DNA from: Spirosoma sp. KCTC 42546
Lineage (GTDB): Bacteria > Bacteroidota > Bacteroidia > Cytophagales > Spirosomataceae
Direction: 5' to 3'
DNA: 64,000 bases
NCBI RefSeq assembly: GCF_006965485.1
Contig: NZ_CP041360.1
Location: forward strand, 806,001 to 870,000
Positions within the stretch are counted from its first letter, which is position 1; each line of letters starts with the position of its first letter. The position numbers and the translations under genes are program-made. Below, piece by piece: positions 1 through 10,400 of this stretch. Below the pieces are notes generated by a model. It worked only from the letters and a program-made list of their open reading frames with translations, made no database searches and was not told the DNA's origin.

Positions 1-1357
1 TCCGGTTCGAAGGCAGGAAAAACTGCGAGGGGCCAACGACGAAATACTTCTTTTGCTGGGCACCCGCTAAGGCTTTCAGCGAATCCGCTTTTTTATCTGT
101 GTTAGTTAGATAAATCGCGGTATCGCCAATGGCCAGACCATAGCTGTTGATGGTCGATACGTACGATTTATACGCATCGGTACCGGCGGCATCGTAGGTA
201 TCAGCTTTCCAGACCATGCGGAATGAGTTGTCGAAACGGCTATCGTTCCCCCGATCAGCAAAGGCGGTTTCGAGCAGCCATTTGGTGGGCGCGAAGTGGC
301 GCAATGGCCGACCGTATTGCAGTACGCGACTGGTGAAAATAGTCTTTCCGGCAAGCGGTACATACGGGTAATTGCCGGGGACTGCCTGTTGGTAGTTCAT
401 GTTGAACAGATTGTTGGCCAGGTTTACTTTGTTGGCAAAATCAGTACTCGGGCTGGGCGATTCATTGGCTGCGTTGTTGAGTGGCATCCGTTCTACCGAA
501 AACATGATTTCGGAATTATAATCATTACCTTCTTCCATCACCTTGCCAAAATCCTGCTGCAAGGCTGTTCCATAGGTCGACTGTCCATTGATCAGTTTTT
601 TCGCCGTGTCATACGCATTCTGAAAATCACTGCCCTGTTTTACCGTCGAATAGCCCCGAAACAGATAGACTTTCGCCAGCATATGGAGCGCAGCCGCCTG
701 TGATAGTTTGAAAGCGCCCGAAGGTCGGGTAATGGGCAGGTTGGCACTGGCATAAATCAAATCATCGATCATCGCCTGGTAATCTTTCACCAGCACATCA
801 TTCAGCGGTAACCGATAGAATGCCGTTGTGGGGGTTGTGTTGAATTTCAGATCGCCCGACCCCAGATTGACCGGAACGGCCCCGAATTGTTGCACCAGTA
901 ACAGGTAGAATTGGGCTCGTAAATACCGGGCTTCGGCAATCAGGACTGTTTTGGCTGCGGCATCCATTTGGACTTCTGGCGCAAAATCGACTACTGCATT
1001 GCACAGATTGATGTGCCAGTAATTTCGGTTCCAGGGCGTTTGAATCGCCCCATCATTGGAATTCAGCCCGTAGGTTCCTTCCTGAAACGCATCGCCCGTT
1101 AGACTTTGGTCGCCCATGGTCCACTCATCGGTGCCCATATTCGAAATGTCTAAGGCACCGATAGGGCCGAAATCATAGCGAAGGCCCGCATAGGCTGCCG
1201 TAACGGCACTTTGAAGGCCAGTGGCCGATTTAAAATAATCCGTTGTAAATACGGTATAGGGTTGTTCTTCCAGAATATCGTCTTTACAACCGAATGGCAA
1301 GCCGAGTAAGGCAAGGGTCAGCAACCGAACGACAGCTAATTTATACTTCGTTTTCAT
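1..1357 (-). CDS. SusD/RagB family outer-membrane lipoprotein, C-terminus beyond window
   Basis: The reading frame stays open from an ATG at 1357 to the left window edge (about 452 codons), so the C-terminus is missing. The N-terminus is a lipoprotein signal: a Lys-rich start, a Leu-rich stretch and the lipobox LPFGC with Cys24. Downstream, the EEQPYTVFTTDYF start, the TDEWTMGDQ stretch, AEARYLRAQFYLLLVQQFG and the TPR-like helices are typical of SusD/RagB. Family role: a surface glycan-binding lipoprotein that caps the partner SusC pore. It starts 23 bp after the SusC stop (1381) and is the last visible gene of the sigma-FecR-SusC-SusD series. The glycan specificity cannot be read from the sequence. 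Confidence 0.93.
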   Translation of the reverse strand, partial: MKTKYKLAVVRLLTLALLGLPFGCKDDILEEQPYTVFTTDYFKSATGLQSAVTAAYAGLRYDFGPIGALDISNMGTDEWTMGDQSLTGDAFQEGTYGLNSNDGAIQTPWNRNYWHINLCNAVVDFAPEVQMDAAAKTVLIAEARYLRAQFYLLLVQQFGAVPVNLGSGDLKFNTTPTTAFYRLPLNDVLVKDYQAMIDDLIYASANLPITRPSGAFKLSQAAALHMLAKVYLFRGYSTVKQGSDFQNAYDTAKKLINGQSTYGTALQQDFGKVMEEGNDYNSEIMFSVERMPLNNAANESPSPSTDFANKVNLANNLFNMNYQQAVPGNYPYVPLAGKTIFTSRVLQYGRPLRHFAPTKWLLETAFADRGNDSRFDNSFRMVWKADTYDAAGTDAYKSYVSTINSYGLAIGDTAIYLTNTDKKADSLKALAGAQQKKYFVVGPSQFFLPSNR

Positions 1358-1380
1358 AGTCAGGATTTGTTGTTCAGGAA

Positions 1381-4300
1381 TTAGAAACCAAGATTGACAC
1401 CCACGATGAAGGAGCGGGTTGGCGGGGTATTCAGCGAAATGGTGAGCGCCCGGTTCGGGATGTTTCCGCCACTCTGCACAAACCCATTGGTACCCGTGCC
1501 GGTCGGCTCTGGATCAACGCCACCCGCTTTGACGTAGGGCGAGAACAGCAAAAATGGATTCTGCGCCTGCACATAAACCCGAACAGAGCGTGCGCCTAAC
1601 CGACTCAGTACGTTCGTGTTGACCGTATAGCCCAGATTGATGCTTCTGATTTTGACGAATGATGCATCATAATACCCCAGCGTTGACCAGGCATTGCTGG
1701 CGTTAGGTGGTGTTATTTGCGACGAGGGCATCGGGAACGCATTCGTTGGATTCGTTGGTGTCCAGTAATCGACAGCTAGCTGATTCCGACGGCCATCCAG
1801 AATAGCCAGGTAACCCGCATAAGGCTGGTGAACACCGCTGACAAGCGTGCCTCCGATACGGGCGTAGGCAACGAATGAAAAGTCGAAACCTTTGTAGGTG
1901 AATCGGTTGGTGAGACCTCCCTGTAGTTTAGCCTGGCCACTCCCGATGATGGTCCGGTCGTTGTCGGCATCGATCTTGCCATCGGGTTTGCCATCGGGTC
2001 CGCTGATATCCCGTACTTTAATCTGACCCGGTACCTGACCAAATGTAGCGGCCTGGGCGGCTTCGTTGATCTGCCAGATCCCCAGTTTATCGTAATCATA
2101 AATCGCCGAGAGTGGTTGCCCTACGTGCAGACCATTGGGTATGTTTCGTACAAACCCATCGTTCAGACTCAGTAACTTATTCCGGTTGAAGAACAGGTTC
2201 AGATCCGTCGACCAGGTAAAGCCGCTTTGAGTTCGAACGTTAACACTGCTCAACGTTATTTCCAGCCCCTTGTTCTCCATCTTCCCGATGTTGGTCACGA
2301 AATTGCCCGGAATTCCCGACGACGACGGCAGGGCCAGACCATAAAGAATGTTGTACGTTTGGGCATTGTAGTAGTCAACCGAACCCGTCAGGCGATTGCC
2401 AAAGAGACCAAAATCCAGACCGATGTTCGTTGTGCGGGTGTATTCCCAATCCAGGGCAGTGTTGGGAGCTGCGTTTACATAATAGCCACTCTGGATGCTG
2501 GTGCCGTAGTTGTACAGAATTGGCACGTTCACGTTGCCGTTCGCAATGGTATTCGTCACCCCACCCAACGAGGAATACGGGGCAACGGCCTGATTCGAGG
2601 TTTCGCCCCAGCCAGCCCGTAGTTTCAGGTTGGTAATTACTTTAATGGGATTCATGAAGGCTTCGTTGGCAATATTCCAACCCAGCGAAACCGCCGGGTA
2701 GTTGTGCCATTTATTAGCCAGCCGCGAAGACCCATCCCGACGTCCCGTTATGGTAAGCAGGTACTTATCATTGTAGGCATAATTGACCCGCAGCATGTAG
2801 GAGATAAGCCCCCAGGTTGATTCGCTCCCGCTTAGTGTTGGCCGATTTGTTGCCGATTGTTTCGCCTGACCCAGGTTATAGAACTGGATGAAGTCCTGGT
2901 CAATCGAGTCGACTTTTGCGTAGCTGTTGTACGTGCGGTCAACCTGCCGACTGTATAGGCCCGTTAAGCTGATCCGGTGTTTTTTAGCAATGGTTTTATC
3001 ATAGGTCAGCAGGTTTTCAATGGTATAGCCGAAGCCTTCGATGTTATTGACACTGGCTGTATTGCCCATTTTCACCCGGAAATAGCTGTCGGCTCCCTGA
3101 AACTGAGCCTGTTGCTCCTGCCGATAATCCAGACCCAGATTCAACCGGTATTTTAATCCATCAATGATCTGAAATTCAGCATACAGGCTGTTGAAGGTAC
3201 GGAGACGACGTTTCCGGTCAACCCAGTTATTGTTGTTGTTGAATAGCAACAACGGGCTGTAGGTGTTAGCCTGATCATCCACGTTACCCGCCGGGGCTTT
3301 CACGATACCGCCATTGGCGTCATAAGCGGGCATTAGTGGGCTCAGCGACAGGATGTTGAACATGGGGTTTACGAACTGATCGCCGTTGGTAATGCCCAGG
3401 GTGTTCAGCGTATTCAGGCCCAGTTTAAAGCGTTTACCGATTCGGGAGTCGATGGTGGCGCGCAGGGAGTAGCGGGTAAAGTCCTGTCCGGGCAACACCG
3501 TTGTTTGCTTAAAATAACCACCCGCGAGCGAGAACTGCGTGTCTTGCGTGCCGCCCGACAAACCCAGACTATTATCGCTGATAAAGCCGTTTTTGTACAT
3601 CAAATCCTGCCAGTCTGTGGTGCGTCCGGTCTTGATTGACTCCAGTTCTTCGAGCATGTAGCCACCGTTGAAGACCGAAATGTCCCGCAGTGCACGGTAC
3701 TGATCGGCATTATAAACGGGGTATCGCCGGACTACGGTGCTAACGCCATAATAAGAGTTAACCGTCAGTTTGGCGGGGCCAGCCTTCCCGCGTTTGGTCG
3801 TAACGAGAATAATCCCGTTGGCTCCGCGCGAACCATAAATGGCAGTCGCTGAGGCATCCTTCAGCACTTCAACCGATTCGACTTCATTGGGGTTAATGTC
3901 ATTCAGGTTGCCGCCTTCAAAAGGAATTCCGTCCAGTACGATCAGTGGATCGTTGGAGCCGTTGATGGAGCGTTCACCCCGGATACGAATCTGTGCACCC
4001 GCACCCGGTTTGGTGCCAATCTGCTGAATTTCAAGCCCCGCAGCCCGCCCCTGAAGGGCTTGTTGCAGGTTGGCAACGGGCACTTCACGCAGGGCTTCTG
4101 AGCTAACCGACGCTACCGAACCCGTAATATCACTCTTCCGCTGTGTACCGTAGCCGACCACCACCACCTCATTCAGTGACTTAATATCTGTCACTAATTT
4201 GATATCTATAGCTGACCGATTACCAATCAACACTTCCTGCGACACGTAACCAATGAAGGAAAAAATCAGCGTGCCGCCACTATTGGGCACATTTACTGAG

Positions 4301-4842
4301 TACCGGCCATTAATATCCGTTACACTGCCGGTCTGCGTTCCCTTCAGCAAAACGCTCACACCGGGTAGCCCTTCACCTTTCTCATCCGTTACTACGCCGG
4401 TTACAGCCCGATCGACCCGTTCGGGTTCCAGAACAGTCTGGGGCTGTTCGGTGGGCGTGGGGAGAGTGAGCCCTACAGAAGGGTCATTCGGGACACGGGT
4501 CAGGATAATCTGCTGACCCGATACATTGTAGCTCACCCGTAACGGAGATAGCAGGTTTTCCAGTACCTCCCGCAGGGTTGTGTTCTGCATCGAGAACGAC
4601 ACCAGGCGTTTAGCCGGTACGATCTGCGGGCTATACGAAAATTTGACGTCCGCCATTTTTTCAATATCCCGCAAAACGGCTTTAATATTCTCGTTTCGAA
4701 CAGTCAGGCTGAGCCGTCGATCCAGTAGCTCCTGGGCCGTTACGTCGGTGGCCCAGGATGCACTCATGAACAGCACCGCCAACAAGGCTTGTACACAGGT
4801 AATTTTCATACACCTTACTATAAAAGGAGTAGGTTTTTTCAT
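1381..4842 (-). CDS. SusC/RagA TonB-dependent transporter with N-terminal STN signalling domain
   Basis: 1153 residues. Order: signal peptide (about 1-37, ending near DVTAQ), STN (secretin/TonB N-terminal) domain about 45-115 (SLTVRNENIKAVLRDIEK, then ILTR), carboxypeptidase-regulatory-like beta domain about 145-220 (GVVTDEKGEGLPGVSVLLKG), TonB box VVVVGYGTQRK, plug with IRIRGERSINGSNDPLIVLDG and ATAIYGSRGANGIILVTTK, then the 22-strand barrel ending in an aromatic residue (VGVNLGF). The STN domain marks it as a signalling transporter that contacts the FecR protein encoded upstream, so substrate binding should be relayed to the ECF sigma factor. The substrate is unknown but probably an oligosaccharide, given the SusD partner. 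About 207 bp separate it from fecR, with a stem-loop in that gap. Confidence 0.95.
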   Translation of the reverse strand: MKKPTPFIVRCMKITCVQALLAVLFMSASWATDVTAQELLDRRLSLTVRNENIKAVLRDIEKMADVKFSYSPQIVPAKRLVSFSMQNTTLREVLENLLSPLRVSYNVSGQQIILTRVPNDPSVGLTLPTPTEQPQTVLEPERVDRAVTGVVTDEKGEGLPGVSVLLKGTQTGSVTDINGRYSVNVPNSGGTLIFSFIGYVSQEVLIGNRSAIDIKLVTDIKSLNEVVVVGYGTQRKSDITGSVASVSSEALREVPVANLQQALQGRAAGLEIQQIGTKPGAGAQIRIRGERSINGSNDPLIVLDGIPFEGGNLNDINPNEVESVEVLKDASATAIYGSRGANGIILVTTKRGKAGPAKLTVNSYYGVSTVVRRYPVYNADQYRALRDISVFNGGYMLEELESIKTGRTTDWQDLMYKNGFISDNSLGLSGGTQDTQFSLAGGYFKQTTVLPGQDFTRYSLRATIDSRIGKRFKLGLNTLNTLGITNGDQFVNPMFNILSLSPLMPAYDANGGIVKAPAGNVDDQANTYSPLLLFNNNNNWVDRKRRLRTFNSLYAEFQIIDGLKYRLNLGLDYRQEQQAQFQGADSYFRVKMGNTASVNNIEGFGYTIENLLTYDKTIAKKHRISLTGLYSRQVDRTYNSYAKVDSIDQDFIQFYNLGQAKQSATNRPTLSGSESTWGLISYMLRVNYAYNDKYLLTITGRRDGSSRLANKWHNYPAVSLGWNIANEAFMNPIKVITNLKLRAGWGETSNQAVAPYSSLGGVTNTIANGNVNVPILYNYGTSIQSGYYVNAAPNTALDWEYTRTTNIGLDFGLFGNRLTGSVDYYNAQTYNILYGLALPSSSGIPGNFVTNIGKMENKGLEITLSSVNVRTQSGFTWSTDLNLFFNRNKLLSLNDGFVRNIPNGLHVGQPLSAIYDYDKLGIWQINEAAQAATFGQVPGQIKVRDISGPDGKPDGKIDADNDRTIIGSGQAKLQGGLTNRFTYKGFDFSFVAYARIGGTLVSGVHQPYAGYLAILDGRRNQLAVDYWTPTNPTNAFPMPSSQITPPNASNAWSTLGYYDASFVKIRSINLGYTVNTNVLSRLGARSVRVYVQAQNPFLLFSPYVKAGGVDPEPTGTGTNGFVQSGGNIPNRALTISLNTPPTRSFIVGVNLGF

Positions 4843-4934
4843 AGTTTTGATTTGTCAGTTCGGTTTGCAAAAAAATCGGGCAAAACAATCCCCGTCAGCC
4901 TGAATCGGGCCGTATCACCTAAGGGGAAGAATCC

Positions 4935-4963
4935 AGCCAATGGTGCTTGTCCCACCATTGGCT
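4935..4963 (-). promoter_or_regulatory. Perfect 11-bp stem-loop between fecR and susC
   Basis: AGCCAATGGTG at 4935-4945 is perfectly complementary to CACCATTGGCT at 4953-4963, with a 7-nt loop. In the transcription direction of the operon (minus) it lacks a strong U-tract after the stem; on the plus strand it is followed by TTTT. It could act as a partial terminator or mRNA-processing site that uncouples the low-level regulators from the highly expressed SusC/SusD. That role is an inference. Confidence 0.6.
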
Positions 4964-5049
4964 TTTCACGAAAAATTGGGGAGCAGTAGCGAGTAATTAC
5001 AGATTCATAGCATACAGGTTAAGGTTAGCTTTAGGGTTAGTAAGATTTT

Positions 5050-6168
5050 TTACTGGCAATTTCCTCCGTTCACAATCACCTGACCATCCAGAATTTCGTA
5101 GGTGGCCCCAACTGTTTTGCAAATAATATCCAGCTTCTGTTCGAATGACTCGGCTTCCAGCGATGCACTTAACTGGCAATGGACCAGTGCTTCCTGATTG
5201 AAGCGAATGTCGATTCCGTAGGCGTCTTTTAAATCCTGAAACACCCGAGCAATAGGCGTTTCGTCGTACGAAAAGTGAACCGACTGCTTCTTTACCGTAG
5301 CCAGGATATGGGGTGAATCGACGAGGGTCTTATTAAATTGCTCGGTTTGCCGGGAGAACACAACCTGCTGGTTGGGCAGCAGCAAAACGCCTTTGGTATC
5401 AGCGGATGCAGTTGTCGTTTGGGGTGCTTGAGCCAGATCGCGGTAAACGGATACCTGCCCGGATTGAACGTCAACACGTACTTCGGTTTCTTTCTCGAAT
5501 GCCCGAACGATGAACTTCGTTCCCAGCACTTTCGTCACCACTTCGTTTGCGTAGACCAAAAAGGGCTTGTGTGGATTTTTAGTGACCTCAAACGTAGCCT
5601 CGCCTGACAAATAGACGGTTCGGGTTTGCTTCCCAAAATCAGCTGCGAAACTCAATCGACTTCCGGGAGCCAGAGAAACGTCGGAGCCATCGGCCAGATG
5701 AATCGACTGAGGTTGCGTTGTCGTATTTATCGTTTCAGTGAATGCATGTTTAAGTACGGTGAGGTGTTTTTCGTAAGGAGACTCTACCGCATTCGTCAGT
5801 TGGAACCAGAAACCAACTCCCAGCGCGAGAAGCACACAGGCTGCGGCAACCCATCCCATCCTGGCCCAGCGACGATTCGGTACCTCAACGATCAGGGTTT
5901 CCTGCTGTGCATTCGTCTGTTTAATTCGACTGAGTAGCGCATGGATGGCCTCCTCCGACAACTGCGTTTGGGCATAGTCGTCGAGACCCAGGCGAACGGC
6001 CTTTAGTAAATCAACGGCCTGTTGCCAGTGTGCGTACCGATGCGGATGTTGATCAAGCCAGTTCGCCCAGAAGACCGTCGATTGGGGCGTGGGCGTAAGC
6101 TGATGCGTAACGAACGAGTCGTCAGTTAGAAAATCAGCGGATGAAAAGGTCTCGTAAGCGGGTCGCAC
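5050..6168 (-). CDS. FecR family anti-sigma factor (DUF4974)
   Basis: 372 residues from a GTG start. A cytoplasmic N-terminal region (about 1-105) should bind the sigma factor. One transmembrane helix lies about 108-126 (WVAAACVLLALGVGFWFQL). A periplasmic FecR domain lies about 150-245 (IHLADGSDVSLAPGSRLSF, YLSGEATFEVTKNPHKPFLV, VLGTKFIVRAF), followed by a DUF4974 domain about 295-370 (VHFSYDETPIARVFQDL, YEILDGQVIVNGG). Family role: it holds the ECF sigma factor inactive until the STN domain of the cognate SusC signals ligand binding. It lies between its probable partners, 55 bp after the sigma gene and 207 bp before susC. Confidence 0.95.
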   Translation of the reverse strand: MRPAYETFSSADFLTDDSFVTHQLTPTPQSTVFWANWLDQHPHRYAHWQQAVDLLKAVRLGLDDYAQTQLSEEAIHALLSRIKQTNAQQETLIVEVPNRRWARMGWVAAACVLLALGVGFWFQLTNAVESPYEKHLTVLKHAFTETINTTTQPQSIHLADGSDVSLAPGSRLSFAADFGKQTRTVYLSGEATFEVTKNPHKPFLVYANEVVTKVLGTKFIVRAFEKETEVRVDVQSGQVSVYRDLAQAPQTTTASADTKGVLLLPNQQVVFSRQTEQFNKTLVDSPHILATVKKQSVHFSYDETPIARVFQDLKDAYGIDIRFNQEALVHCQLSASLEAESFEQKLDIICKTVGATYEILDGQVIVNGGNCQ

Positions 6169-6223
6169 AATCTACCGGGTTTGTCAGTAGATGACGATTT
6201 TTGAAAAACGTACTCACTTAATC

Positions 6224-6796
6224 CTAAAAAAAATGGAAAAAAGTTAAAAAGGGGAGAACAATCCAGCCACGAAGCTTCTCAACGGCTCGAAAAACCAGAT
6301 TTTTAGCCGATTGCTGATTGACTGATAATACTTCCCCGATCTGGTTGTAATCCATATTTTCGACAAAGCGCAATTTGAGGGCTTCCTGTTGGCGCGGGGG
6401 CAACTGGGCAATGAGTCGCTGGAGACGTTGCTGGCGGGAGGTGGCCGCTTCCAGTTCTTCCAGAATTTCCAGATCGTTTGGTTCATCCCAGAGCGTATCG
6501 AAGTCGGTTTCGGTTAACGACTGGAAAGGGCGCTCTTTGCGCTCGAGCTGATGGATAATTCGGGTTTTGAGGGATTTGAGTAAGTAAGACCGAACGTTGT
6601 CGGGGGTAGTCAGACGCGAGCGTTTTACCCAGATTTCCGTAAATACATCATGGATAGAATCCAGCACGAAGGCTTCGGATGCCGACACCAGACTCATGCC
6701 ATAGCGGTACATAGCCCGAATATGCAACTGGTAAAGTTGCGTATAGGCGTCCTCATCACCCGTCTGAAACGATTTCCAAAGTTGTTGTTCGTCCAC
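6224..6796 (-). CDS. ECF RNA polymerase sigma factor (SusC/FecR-linked)
   Basis: 190 residues. The frame is closed upstream by a TGA and GTG at 6796 is the only usable start. Sigma region 2 covers about 10-80 (AYTQLYQLHIRAMYRYG, DSIHDVFTEIWVKRSRL). Region 4 covers about 130-180 (LPPRQQEALKLRF, YNQIGEVLSVNQQSAKNLVFRAVEKLRG, a helix-turn-helix for the -35 element). It heads the sigma-FecR-SusC-SusD set and should direct RNA polymerase to the susCD promoter when released by FecR. Target promoter sequences are not evident. Confidence 0.94.
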   Translation of the reverse strand: MDEQQLWKSFQTGDEDAYTQLYQLHIRAMYRYGMSLVSASEAFVLDSIHDVFTEIWVKRSRLTTPDNVRSYLLKSLKTRIIHQLERKERPFQSLTETDFDTLWDEPNDLEILEELEAATSRQQRLQRLIAQLPPRQQEALKLRFVENMDYNQIGEVLSVNQQSAKNLVFRAVEKLRGWIVLPFLTFFHFF

Positions 6797-6923
6797 CTCG
6801 GTATCAACTAATCAATTCACGTAGTACAAATGCGAATTGTATCAATAAATCTAACAAAAATAAGACATAAATCAGCTAGTAGGCAGGTTGGGATATTGCC
6901 AGATGTGCCGTGATGGGTTCACT

Positions 6924-6950
6924 TTCTGTGCCTCTGTGGTTAACAATTTT
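6924..6950. repeat. Half-copy of the ACCACAGAGGCACAGAG repeat family
   Basis: TCTGTGCCTCTGTGGTTAA at 6924-6942 is one arm of the palindromic repeat that occurs complete at 20811-20901 and 23467-23568 and in diverged form at 30047-30127. The opposite arm is not present here, so this is a solitary or decayed copy. Confidence 0.7.
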
Positions 6951-7178
6951 GCGTGTTTACTGCTAAAAGGTCAGCTAAAAAAAACGCGTAGATGACTAAC
7001 GATAATGACAGGATATAATCTTTTACCTGCACACGCAACAGGCAACGCTCTGGATAAATGGTATTCAACAGTTTTAGGGGGATAAGTCCAGTTGCCGGGC
7101 AATTTCCTGATTGGATAACTACTGATAACGACTTAAAAAGAAAACCTTCTGGGCCGTCTCGGGTAATGGACAAATCAA
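6940..7178 (-). pseudogene. Decayed ECF sigma factor, region 4 remnant
   Basis: Reading the minus strand from about 7175 gives LPETAQKVFFLSRYQ, an in-frame TAG, then LSNQEIARQLDLSP. A one-base shift then gives PKTVEYHLSRAL, and a second shift back gives LRVQVKDYILSLSL. Put together, this is the usual ECF sigma region 4 (LPE..R.VF.LSRY.GLS..EIA..L.IS.KTVE.HL..AL..LR), carrying one stop and two frameshifts. It lies upstream of the intact sigma gene on the same strand. The rest of the gap to 7417 is AT-rich and shows nothing else that I recognise. Confidence 0.75.
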
Positions 7179-7417
7179 ACCGGGGCACACGACTTAACAA
7201 ACAGATCTAAGTATAAACACTCAACACGATCTGTTCATCCTCCTTACGTATTTATTTTTTTGATAAGGACACATGTCGTCACAAATACCTGCCTGCTTAT
7301 GTGGGTAAGCCAACTATAAAGTAATATTTTAAAAAATTTTATTTTATGATGTGGGGTTAAAGAAATTTATTAATATTGTATAAAATTTCTCTAACTTAAG
7401 CTTAATCAGATTATTGT

Positions 7418-10400
7418 ATGGCAAAAGATTTACTGAGGCTTGTTATCCTACTGTTGATAATAAGCACGCCCGCATTGGCTCAGTCGATTTCGGGTAGGGT
7501 TACTGCAAGCAATGATGGTCAGCCGTTACCAGGTGTCTCTATTGTGGTAAAAGGCAGCACGTCGGGTACCATTACAGATACGGACGGAAAATACACGATT
7601 GCCGCTGCCAAAAACAGAGTATTAGTCTTCTCGTTCATTGGCTACAAAACCAAGGAAGTTGCAGTCGAAAACAGAGCTACTGTTGACATCGTGCTGGACG
7701 AAGATGCTTCCTCAATTGATGAAGTTGTTGTAACGGCTCTGGGTATTAAACGGGAAGAGCGCGCATTAGGCTACGCTACGGCTGTTGTTAAGAATGATGC
7801 CCTGATTAAAACGGCATCACCAAACTTTGCCACGGCACTTTATGGTAAAGCTCCTGGTGTAACCATCAATGCTACGCCGGGTGGCGCAACCAGTGCTGTA
7901 AGTATCAGCATCCGGGGCCTGGCTTCCATTACTGGTAATACACAGCCACTGATCGTCATGGATGGTATCCCCATTCGGAATGGTGAAGTACGGAACAATG
8001 ATTATTGGGGTGACCAGCGTATTCGTGGGAATGGCCTGCTTGACCTAAACCCGGCCGATATTGAAAACATCTCAATTCTCAAAGGTGCTTCGGCAGCTGC
8101 GCTTTACGGCTCCGAAGCGGTGAACGGCGTGGTCCTGGTGACTACCAAAACGGGTAAAGGCAAAAAAGGCCTGGGTGTAGATTTCAGCGCGAGCTATAGC
8201 GAAGATAAAATTGCCTATCTGCCACGTTATCAGAACGTAAGAGGTCCCGGCTACTTTAAAAATTATGCGGATGGTGGGCAGGATGCCAACGGATTCATCT
8301 CCTACGATACCGATGGTGACGGAAAAGGCGACACACGTGGATTGCTCGGGGCTACGGTCAACTTCGGCCCCAAGTTTGATGGCCAGCCGGTTATGGCCTT
8401 TGATGGAGTAGTTCGACCTTATTTACCCTCCAACAACAGTTACGCTAATTTATTCCAGGCTGCCCACAGTGCAAACATTAACCTGGCAATCTCGAAAGCA
8501 ACGGAGAATTCAAACCTGCGCTTTTCGTACACACGCCAGGATAACGGAATGATTAGCTATGGCGCGAAAAACGAAAAGAACATCATGAACCTGAATGCCA
8601 GCTTTAATATCAACCCAAAGCTGAAAACGGATCTGATGGTTAACTACGTCAACCAGTATACGCATAACCGCCCCTACAAAGTGGATCGCATGATCAACAA
8701 CTTTACGGGGATGATGAACCGGTTTGAATCGGCCGACTGGTATTTCAATAAATATCAGACGAGCCAGGGCTATAAGTACGTGACTGGAACGAACCAGAGC
8801 TTAACACCTGCCGAGAACATCATTCGGAATGGTTTCAAAACGGATATTGGTGATTACGTATGGAGCACCCGCGCCAACACTTACGATGAGTACAGCAACC
8901 GGGTAATCGCCAGCGTTACGCAGACCTGGAATATTCTGGACAACCTCTCGCTTCGTGGCCGGGTTGGAACGGACTTTACCTCGGAGCGGCTGGAAGATAA
9001 GCAACGTAGTGATAAGCCGTTGGCTTTTGGTTATTCCGGTTCCTTCTCGATGAGCAACAACTTCTACAGTAATGTCTATACAGACGTTCTGCTTAACTAT
9101 ACCAAGAAGTTGAACGAAGATATGACCGTTTCGGCCAGAGGTGGTTACACGGCCAACAAGACGCTGAATACATTACTACAACGGTCAACCAACGGTGGAT
9201 TGAGTACCGAAAATTTCTTTGATGTCTCGGCTTCTGTCAACACCGCAAACGGTAGTAACACTCGTGACCGCTACGTTCGGGATGCCTTTTTGGGTACGGT
9301 AAACTTTGATTATAAAAACTTCTTCTTTGTTGAAGGGACGATCCGTCGTGACCGCACATCAACGCTGGCACCGGGTAATAATGCGTTCGTTTATCCGTCC
9401 GTAAACTCGAGCCTGGTGTTCAGTGATTTATTTAGACTGCCTAACGCTATCAGCTACGCTAAACTGCGGGCTTCGTGGGGTATTGTGGGTAACTATCCAG
9501 CTATCTACAGCGCCAACAATGCCTACAATCAGGGAAGCCTGAGCTTACAGCAGGCGGGTGGTAGCTCAGTTCTGTATACCAACATCAGCAGTGACTACGG
9601 CAATGACAAAATCCGCCCTGAGCAGAAACATGAGTTTGAATTCGGTTTGGAAGCCCGGCTTTTCAGAAATCGCCTGGGCGTCGATTTGTCTTATTACAAT
9701 GCACAAATCGTCGATCAGATTCTGCCTTTAACCATTGCCGCCAGTTCGGGTGCCAAGTCGGTTCTGGCCAATATCGGTACGCTTAGAAACCAGGGTCTGG
9801 AACTGGCGTTGAACATCTCACCGATACGGAGCACAGGCACGAATGGGTTGAACTGGGATTTGACGTTGAACCTGGCTAAAAACAGCAACAAGGTAGAAAA
9901 ACTGACCAACAATTCGACTGAACTGTTACACGCCGACTACGACGGTAATGCTGCTCAGTTACGCTCTACAGTTGGGCAGCCAATGGGTGATATTTACGTC
10001 CATGGTATCCTGAAAAATGCCGATGGCAAGAACGTAGTTGGCCCCAACGGTATCTATCAACTGGATGGAAACAACTGGATCAAGGCGGGCAATGCCATGC
10101 CGAAATTGACGGGTGGTTTGCTGAATAACTTTAGCTATAAAGGCTTTAATCTGGACGTAGTTGTTGACTTCCGCTACGGTGGCTCTATTATGCCAACAGG
10201 TATTAACTGGCTGACATCAAGGGGTCTGACGGAAGAAAGCCTTACGGCTATGGATGCTGAACACGGTGGTCTGAGCTATTATATCGATGCAAATGGCAAA
10301 GGTGTTCAGACGACGGCTTCTGCCGGACCAGGCGGCCAGGTAGTATACCACGATGGTATGTTGATGGACGGCGTACTGCCAACTGGCGAAGCCAATACCA

